A stretch of DNA of 64,000 nucleotides from Maribacter flavus (lineage in GTDB: Bacteria > Bacteroidota > Bacteroidia > Flavobacteriales > Flavobacteriaceae). The notes under the pieces were generated by a model. It was not told where the DNA came from, made no database searches, and worked only from the letters and a program-made list of their open reading frames with translations. A program made the position numbers and the translations under genes. Shown here piece after piece: positions 58,176 through 64,000 of the stretch (its first letter is position 1; each line of letters begins with the position of its first letter). The stretch covers positions 806,001 through 870,000 of the forward strand of contig NZ_VUOE01000001.1 of NCBI RefSeq assembly GCF_008386635.1. The letters are read 5' to 3'.

Positions 58176-60179
58176 ATGGATTTTAAAGCACAGATTCTTG
58201 CGGGAATCCCATCGGAACTACCAAAGAAAAAAGAACGTTCTTCCACCGTTTCACACGCCCCAAAAAGAAAGGATATCCTTTCAACCGAAGAAAAAAAACT
58301 GGCCATACGCAATGCGCTGCGGTATTTTCCACGGGAATGGCATCAAGAACTTGCGGAAGAATTCGCTCAAGAACTCATGGAATACGGTCGGATTTACATG
58401 TACCGCTTCATGCCCGATTATAAAATGTACGCCCGACCCATTTCCGAATATCCCGCCAAGACTTCCCAAGCGGCCGCTATAATGTTAATGATCCAGAACA
58501 ACTTGGACCCTGCGGTGGCCCAACATCCGGAAGAATTGATTACCTACGGGGGCAATGGCGCCGTTTTTCAGAATTGGGCCCAATACCTTTTGACCATGAA
58601 ATTTTTGGCCACGATGACCGAAGAACAAACGCTTCACATCTATTCCGGGCATCCCATGGGCTTGTTCCCGTCTTCCAAGGAAGCCCCTAGGGTGGTCGTG
58701 ACCAACGGTATGATGATTCCCAATTATTCCAAACCTGATGACTGGGAACGTTTTAACGCCTTGGGTGTCACGCAATACGGGCAAATGACGGCAGGTTCGT
58801 ATATGTACATAGGTCCGCAGGGCATTGTTCATGGCACTACGATTACAGTCATGAACGCCTTTAGAAAAGTGTTGAAATCTGGAGAAACACCCGAAGGTAA
58901 AATCTTCCTTACGGCCGGACTGGGCGGTATGAGCGGGGCCCAGCCCAAAGCTGGAAACATTGCGGGCTGCATTACCGTCTGCGCCGAAGTGAATCCGGCG
59001 GCCGCCCGAAAACGCTTTGAACAGGGTTGGGTGGATGAACTTTTGGAAAGTATTGACAACCTTCTTGAACGAACCAAAACCGCCATCGCACAAAAAGAAG
59101 TTGTTTCATTGGCCTATATAGGAAATGTAGTGGATGTTTGGGAGCGCTTCTATAAAGAAAACATTTTTGTGCATTTGGGTTCGGACCAGACCTCCTTGCA
59201 CAATCCTTGGGCCGGGGGCTATTACCCCGTGGGACTCGGTTATGAAGAGGCCAACGAATTGATGAGCACAAATCCCGAACTTTTCAAAGCCAAGGTTCAG
59301 GAATCGCTACGGAGACATGCCAGTGCCATCAACAAGCATACGGAACGAGGTTGCTATTTCTTTGACTACGGTAACGCCTTTTTGTTGGAAGCGTCCAGGG
59401 CCGGAGCAGAGGTAATGGCAGAAAACCAAGTTGATTTTAAATATCCTTCTTATGTTCAGGATATATTGGGACCTATGTGTTTCGATTTTGGATTTGGTCC
59501 GTTTCGATGGGTCTGCACGTCGGGGAATCCGGAGGATTTACATAAAACGGACCAGATTGCGCTGGAGGTGATGTTAGGTATAAAAACGACCGCACCAGCT
59601 GAGATTCGGCAACAAATGGACGATAACATCAAATGGATCCAAGAGGCCGAAGAAAACAACTTGGTCGTGGGTTCCCAGGCACGGATTTTATATGCGGATG
59701 CGGAAGGTAGGGCAGCCATTGCCGAATCCTTTAACCAAGCGGTGAAGTCGGGCGAAATTTCCTCGCCGGTTGTTTTGGGTAGGGACCACCATGACGTAAG
59801 CGGCACGGACAGTCCGTATAGGGAAACCAGTAATATTTACGACGGAAGTAAGTTCACGGCAGATATGGCCATCCACAATGTAATCGGCGACAGCTTTAGG
59901 GGTGCCACCTGGGTATCCATCCACAACGGTGGCGGCGTAGGTTGGGGCGAGGTCATCAACGGCGGTTTTGGCATGGTGCTCGACGGGACAAAGGAAGCAT
60001 CGAACCGATTAAAAAACATGTTGTTCTTTGATGTAAACAATGGCATCGCCCGAAGAAGTTGGGCCCGAAACAAGGAAGCCATCTTCGCATTACAAAGGGA
60101 AATGGAGCGCACACCCAACTTACGCGTTAATTTACCTAACTTCGTGGAGGACCACGTTTTGGAAAAATTATTCCTTTAG
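58176..60179 (+). CDS. hutU: Urocanate hydratase
   Basis: 667 aa, the longer form known from Bacteroidetes (about 550 aa in proteobacteria). Motifs include Y-G-G-N-G-A-V-F near 124, G-G-M-S-G-A-Q-P-K-A near 249 (NAD binding) and G-R-D-H-H-D-V-S-G near 529. It hydrates urocanate to 4-imidazolone-5-propanoate, using NAD as a tightly bound electrophile. The gene follows hutI by 8 nt; hutG follows after 141 bp with an inverted repeat. Confidence 0.95.
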   Translation: MDFKAQILAGIPSELPKKKERSSTVSHAPKRKDILSTEEKKLAIRNALRYFPREWHQELAEEFAQELMEYGRIYMYRFMPDYKMYARPISEYPAKTSQAAAIMLMIQNNLDPAVAQHPEELITYGGNGAVFQNWAQYLLTMKFLATMTEEQTLHIYSGHPMGLFPSSKEAPRVVVTNGMMIPNYSKPDDWERFNALGVTQYGQMTAGSYMYIGPQGIVHGTTITVMNAFRKVLKSGETPEGKIFLTAGLGGMSGAQPKAGNIAGCITVCAEVNPAAARKRFEQGWVDELLESIDNLLERTKTAIAQKEVVSLAYIGNVVDVWERFYKENIFVHLGSDQTSLHNPWAGGYYPVGLGYEEANELMSTNPELFKAKVQESLRRHASAINKHTERGCYFFDYGNAFLLEASRAGAEVMAENQVDFKYPSYVQDILGPMCFDFGFGPFRWVCTSGNPEDLHKTDQIALEVMLGIKTTAPAEIRQQMDDNIKWIQEAEENNLVVGSQARILYADAEGRAAIAESFNQAVKSGEISSPVVLGRDHHDVSGTDSPYRETSNIYDGSKFTADMAIHNVIGDSFRGATWVSIHNGGGVGWGEVINGGFGMVLDGTKEASNRLKNMLFFDVNNGIARRSWARNKEAIFALQREMERTPNLRVNLPNFVEDHVLEKLFL

Positions 60180-60210
60180 CAGGAATCAATCGGATAGTTC
60201 TTTTGTCTCC

Positions 60211-60273
60211 TCGAAGGCAGTCGGGAGGTCGTCATAATTTGCAACTAGGAAAGAAGGTCTCGACTGCCCTCGA
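60211..60273. repeat. Inverted repeat in the hutU-hutG gap
   Basis: TCGAAGGCAGTCG (60,211-60,223) and CGACTGCCCTCGA (60,261-60,273) pair at 12 of 13 positions. Similar GCAGTCGA-type sequences are common dispersed repeats of flavobacteria. It splits the hut operon, so it may act as a weak terminator or mRNA end between hutU and hutG. Confidence 0.6.
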
Positions 60274-60320
60274 CCGGACAAATACATATTTTAGGGCGAC
60301 CCTAGCATTAAAAAAAATAT

Positions 60321-61298
60321 ATGAGCAACTACGCAGAAACTTTTTCGGAGATATACACTGGAAGGCCTACGGGGCGGCAACTGTATTTACATGAAAAGAT
60401 TTCTTGCGTTCCTATTTCCAACGTATCAACGGTTGCTTCCAAAAAATGCTTTGCCCTTTTGGGCTATGCCTGCGATGAAGGGGTGAAAAGAAATTTGGGT
60501 CGGCCTGGTGCCGTAAATGGCCCGGATGCCATCCGAAAGCACTTTGGCAAACTGCCCAACCATCTTCCCACGGAGACGCTGCTCTATGATGTGGGCACAC
60601 TACAATGTTTGGAAGGCGATATGGAAGTAACCCAACGGGCCCTCAGCGATTCCATTTGCCAATTGCTTCAACATAAACACTTCCCCATCGTACTTGGCGG
60701 CGGACACGATATGGCCTACGGCAGCTACAACGGACTCAAAAAATATGTTGCAAAAGGGGAAACCATCGGTATCATAAATTTTGACGCCCATTTTGACCTA
60801 AGAAACAACAGACAAGACAACGGTCACACTGTGAACAATTCCGGAACCCCGTTTTACCAAATAGCCCAGGACTGCCAAGCGGACGGCACCCTTTTCAAGT
60901 ATCTCTGTTTGGGTATCAGACAAGATGCGAATGACAGGATTCTCTTTGAAACGGCCAAGGAACTGGATGTTAAGTACATCATGCGGGACACTTTTAGAAT
61001 CCAATTCCACAATGAGATAAACGCCTGGATCAATGCCTTTACAGGCAATGTGGACCACATCTATGTGACCATTGATTTGGACGGATTTTCTTCGGCCTAC
61101 GCACCCGGGGTAAGTGCTCCCTCGCCCATGGGTTTCACCCCGGATGTTGTCCTAGAATCCCTAAAGACCATTATGGCAACCGGTAAACTTAGGGTTTTGG
61201 ACATTGCAGAATTAAATCCGGATTTTGATAGGGACGATCAAACGGCAAAATTGGCGGCATCCTTAGTGCATTACGTTTTACATGCTGAACGTAACTGA
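60321..61298 (+). CDS. hutG: Formimidoylglutamase
   Basis: 325 aa, arginase/ureohydrolase fold. Mn-binding motifs are G-G-G-H-D-M-A near 129-135, N-F-D-A-H-F-D near 153 and T-I-D-L-D-G-F-S near 250. It hydrolyses N-formimino-L-glutamate to glutamate and formamide, the last Hut step in the four-enzyme route. An A-rich stretch lies just before the ATG. Confidence 0.94.
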   Translation: MSNYAETFSEIYTGRPTGRQLYLHEKISCVPISNVSTVASKKCFALLGYACDEGVKRNLGRPGAVNGPDAIRKHFGKLPNHLPTETLLYDVGTLQCLEGDMEVTQRALSDSICQLLQHKHFPIVLGGGHDMAYGSYNGLKKYVAKGETIGIINFDAHFDLRNNRQDNGHTVNNSGTPFYQIAQDCQADGTLFKYLCLGIRQDANDRILFETAKELDVKYIMRDTFRIQFHNEINAWINAFTGNVDHIYVTIDLDGFSSAYAPGVSAPSPMGFTPDVVLESLKTIMATGKLRVLDIAELNPDFDRDDQTAKLAASLVHYVLHAERN

Positions 61299-61723
61299 AA
61301 AGATTCCGCATTCAAGCGGAATTAGTTCAACCAACGGATAAATGTGCACTTCGTTTCACCTATCTGGTTTTCACTAACAAAAAAAGCCTCCCAAATGGAA
61401 AGCCTTTCATTGGTTCAATAGGTATAATCCTATTTTTACCACTGTCCCAAAATCCCTTTCGGGACACAACACAACAGCACAAAGATAAGAAAGGATTTTT
61501 ATTTTTTAAGGTCATTCTAAAATTATCATCGGATGAGCGGTCTCCTTTTTCCTTTGAATTGAAATTTGACCATGAAGGGAATTCACGATTAAAAACCATA
61601 TAATCAGATAAATAGATCCAACCAATACAAGTTACCAAGGAAACCTTCCACTGGTCGACACTTGGGTAGTTACTCCAAAGCGGCTACGTAATTTGCAGGT
61701 CCAAATCCAAATCGACCTATCCC
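61299..61723. other. 425-bp intergenic stretch after hutG
   Basis: No gene supported. ATTCCGC/GCGGAAT (61,303-61,322) can form a hairpin after the hutG stop but lacks a clear T run. A second imperfect hairpin is near 61,388-61,410. One minus-strand frame is open here but has no leader, poor composition and no recognisable domain. Confidence 0.5.
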
Positions 61724-62917
61724 ATGAACCTACGACCGGTTGCCTTCATAATTGTCCTATTGCTGTTTTTTTCGTGTTCAAAAGAGGATATTTCCACCTA
61801 CCAAGAGGATTTAGTGGTACGTTTGGACGAGAAAATTGAGACAGTATCCCATAAGACCAATGAAAAATCGCAACATGTTGATGAGGCCTTTGTTCATTGG
61901 ATCGTAAACCGGCAGCAAGCATCGGGCCTGATGGAAAGTACGGAAATCTCCAATTTCACTTCCTTATACGACAATGCCTTGGCCGCGATATTTTTCATCC
62001 AAGAGGATCGAAGGGAAAATGCGGAAAAGATATTCGATTATTATTACTCTATTCGGGAAACGGAACTACCTCTAACGGGCGGGTTCTATCAATTTAGAAA
62101 ATCAGATGGTTCCGATGCGGAAAGGATCTGGATGGGCGACAATGCCTGGCTGCTGATCGCTTTGAACCAATATGCCACCAAATACGGATCTGGAAAATAT
62201 GAATCACTTTCGCTTCAATTGGAAAACTGGATCCGTTCCCTACAAATGGAAAATGGGGCTTTGAGAGGAGGAACAAATTCGGATGGAACGGAGATACCCA
62301 ATGTTACGGAAGGTATGATCACGGCCTTTCACGCCGTAAAGGGATACGACGCATTCCATAAAAACATGCTGGATTTCCTGAAAAAGAATCGGTGGGACGA
62401 AGAGCTTGGACTGTTAATGGCCTGGCCTGAAAATCCAGAATATGCCTTTGCCCTGGACGTGCTTTCCCTAAGCAAACTTATTTTCAACGACCTCTCTGAC
62501 GATGTGCTCTTCCAAGCCAACAAGTTCCTGAACAATCAAACAGCCACCATGAGCGGTGAAATGATTTCAGGCTATTGCTTCGACCAGGACAAGGATGTAA
62601 TCTGGCTGGAAGGTTCCGCACAAATGGCAGTGGCCTTCAACAGTATCGCGCGGTTCGATATTTCGGAAAATATAATGGAAAACATTGAAAAAACGGTCAT
62701 ACAGAGCTCCATGACCGATAACGCTCAAGGCATACCCTATACCGCCAACTTTGGCACTTCCTATGGAAGCAACGAACTTTGGAATCATACGGATATTACC
62801 CCGGCGCTGTCCTCCACCCTCTGGTACTACTTCGCCAAAACCAATTTCAATCCTTTCGATACGGGAAAAAAGGACATGCTACCTACAGCCGACAAATTTT
62901 GGGAATACGATTTTTAG
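61724..62917 (+). CDS. Lipoprotein of unknown function, alpha/alpha toroid-like
   Basis: 397 aa. The N-terminus ends in L-L-F-F-S-C-S, a lipobox (Cys18). The rest is mainly helical with W-M-G-D-N-A-W near 137 and W-L-E-G-S-A-Q-M near 291, repeats of helix pairs that suggest an (alpha/alpha)6 toroid as in some glycoside hydrolases or lyases. No catalytic residues can be fixed. It is probably attached to the outer membrane and surface- or periplasm-facing. Confidence 0.65.
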   Translation: MNLRPVAFIIVLLLFFSCSKEDISTYQEDLVVRLDEKIETVSHKTNEKSQHVDEAFVHWIVNRQQASGLMESTEISNFTSLYDNALAAIFFIQEDRRENAEKIFDYYYSIRETELPLTGGFYQFRKSDGSDAERIWMGDNAWLLIALNQYATKYGSGKYESLSLQLENWIRSLQMENGALRGGTNSDGTEIPNVTEGMITAFHAVKGYDAFHKNMLDFLKKNRWDEELGLLMAWPENPEYAFALDVLSLSKLIFNDLSDDVLFQANKFLNNQTATMSGEMISGYCFDQDKDVIWLEGSAQMAVAFNSIARFDISENIMENIEKTVIQSSMTDNAQGIPYTANFGTSYGSNELWNHTDITPALSSTLWYYFAKTNFNPFDTGKKDMLPTADKFWEYDF

Positions 62918-62979
62918 TCGCAGTTTTAAAAAACCTTTAACGCATTTAAGAGTCCCTAAACACTATCTTTCAATTAAAA

Positions 62980-63207
62980 ATGAAAGATTCAGTCTACGTT
63001 TGGGTAGTGATTACCACATTGGCCTTGGTCACGGTCACCATAATGTCCGTAATGAACCTCCCCTTTAATTGGATATTTTATTGCACCGTGCTAGGCCAGG
63101 CCCTTATTGTCATCATGGTCTATAAAGTACTGACCGATAATTACAAGACGGACAAAACATTCAAGGATTTTTACGAGGACAATCCCATTGGGAACCGCGT
63201 TAATTAG
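62980..63207 (+). CDS. Small two-TM protein, 75 aa
   Basis: 75 aa with two hydrophobic helices (about 6-25 and 30-50) and a charged soluble tail. It starts with ATG at 62,980 and its end overlaps the stop of the convergent universal stress protein by 8 nt. No family recognised. Confidence 0.65.
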   Translation: MKDSVYVWVVITTLALVTVTIMSVMNLPFNWIFYCTVLGQALIVIMVYKVLTDNYKTDKTFKDFYEDNPIGNRVN

Positions 63208-64000
63208 GTACGACTACGTTTTCCCTCTTACTGGATTCCTTTAAATGGGAGGTCATGCCCAGTTCCGGTATGACCAGTAGCGGTATTTGGGTGTGAAATG
63301 CCACTCTTTTTACTACGGGCTCACGTACCAATTGTTCCATGTAACTGTGTTGGTAGTTCAACATGGCCAGTAAGTGAATGTCCATTTCCCTGGAAAAGAC
63401 CTCCAAGGTCTTGGAAACGGAATTCAACTCGGATACGGTGTGTACGTAATGCTCCACTTCACCCAGGTACTTGCGCAACATTCCCAAATTGAACAATTGA
63501 AGCTCGGACAGGGTCTTGATTTCATATTGTACATGTACGATCCGAACGGTGGCATCAAAAATGCCGGCCAGTTCCACCAAAGGCCTTAGCTCGGATTTGG
63601 TATAAAATCGGGTGAAATCCGTCGCGAAAGCGATTTCGGTCGGTTTTTGAAATTCAAAGTTTTGCGGAATGGCCAATACGGGACAGTCCTTTACGGATTT
63701 GATGACACGTACCGTATTGCTGCCCATGAAAACCTCTTCCATTCCTGTTGCCCCCGTGGTTCCCATAATGACCAGTTCAATGTCATAGGCCGAAATACTT
63801 TCAATGATCTCATCCACCAACAAACTAAAGGAAGAAATGGTCTCAAAATGATGATGCTCGTTCACAAAGTCATTCTTGACCCGCGCCAATAGATCATCCA
63901 GGCCCTTTTGGGAATATTTGGCGGCACTGTTCGTTAGCATACTTTCCTCAAAGGAAGCCGCCATAAACCTGCTGCCGGCGATGGCTGGGGTATAGGTATT
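63200..64000 (-). CDS. Universal stress protein (UspA type, two-domain), cut by the right window edge
   Basis: At least 267 codons; the frame is open to the window edge (upstream residues include N-T-Y-T-P-A-I-A-G), so the N-terminus is missing. Visible motifs include V-I-M-G-T-T-G-A-T-G and G-S-N-T-V-R-V-I near 75-95, typical of ATP-binding UspA domains, followed by a second domain beginning E-I-A-F-A-T-D-F-T-R-F. It likely acts in stress or redox adaptation. Confidence 0.87.
   Translation of the reverse strand, partial: NTYTPAIAGSRFMAASFEESMLTNSAAKYSQKGLDDLLARVKNDFVNEHHHFETISSFSLLVDEIIESISAYDIELVIMGTTGATGMEEVFMGSNTVRVIKSVKDCPVLAIPQNFEFQKPTEIAFATDFTRFYTKSELRPLVELAGIFDATVRIVHVQYEIKTLSELQLFNLGMLRKYLGEVEHYVHTVSELNSVSKTLEVFSREMDIHLLAMLNYQHSYMEQLVREPVVKRVAFHTQIPLLVIPELGMTSHLKESSKRENVVVPN

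Noticed and set aside
61360-61638. 92-codon minus-strand frame after hutG
   Set aside because: No leader, no recognisable domain, composition of non-coding DNA.

Overview
The window looks like chromosome of a marine Flavobacteriaceae (Bacteroidota) carrying an integrated conjugative element. The grounds are a Bacteroidetes-type tra gene set (traE-F-G-I-J-K-M-N), BtgA/BtgB-type mobilization genes, TAnnTTTG-like -7 promoter elements, AT-rich leaders without obvious Shine-Dalgarno sites, and typical flavobacterial chromosomal genes (tamB/tamA, DUF4407, DUF4230, DUF4260, hemW, a hut cluster, BlaI/BlaR1-like pairs).

Positions 1 to about 24,085 are the right part of the element; its left end and its integrase lie outside the window. 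Region 1-1,627 (minus strand) is a CBASS-like anti-phage operon: a 58-aa basic protein, an LRAT-type thiol enzyme, a two-TM SMODS-associated NUDIX effector and the first 67 residues of a CD-NTase cut by the window edge. Next is a plus-strand pair (1,734-3,120): a sigma-70-like protein overlapping a Panacea/DUF4065-like protein. A secreted N-acetylmuramoyl-L-alanine amidase (minus) is divergent from the transfer operon (4,044-11,180), which encodes the type IV secretion channel and ends with a small lipoprotein. Cargo follows: an AlbA_2/HATPase/wHTH regulator divergent from a 951-aa PHP-plus-SMC-like ATPase (TrlF type). Then, all on minus, come the coupling protein, relaxase and RHH-type accessory protein (15,610-18,471), an oriT-like block of nested inverted repeats (18,481-18,663), and a maintenance module (65-aa protein, DUF6876, Ssb, a 730-bp gene-free and strongly structured stretch, DUF932, a 52-aa protein, ParB). 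Two copies of a ~160-bp leader precede the 52-aa/DUF932 unit and parB. The element abuts the 3' end of a tRNA-Leu(UAG) at 24,086-24,167; a 42-nt degenerate copy of the tRNA 5' half lies just beyond it.

The rest (24.2-64 kb) is host chromosome: M20 dipeptidase, PhnA-type protein, SQR-like flavoprotein; a BlaI/M56 pair with tandem operators; DUF4407; tamB with a TamA-like partner; rfbD and rfbC; a MutS-like ATPase; a minus-strand housekeeping run (MmcQ/YjbR, Dabb, DUF4230, DUF4260, cyclase, hemW, four-helix protein, ruvC, TonB-domain lipoprotein); a second BlaI/M56 pair with a different operator; DUF456, nitroreductase, a CrtA-like protein; and a histidine-utilization cluster hutH-hutI-hutU-hutG beside a divergent LysR gene. 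The right edge has a lipoprotein of unknown function and a universal stress protein cut by the window end.

Small genes that are easy to miss are described at 1,451-1,627, 21,502-21,660, 32,015-32,125 and 41,118-41,255. Several small dispersed palindromes typical of flavobacterial genomes occur in the host part, two of them inside coding sequence.
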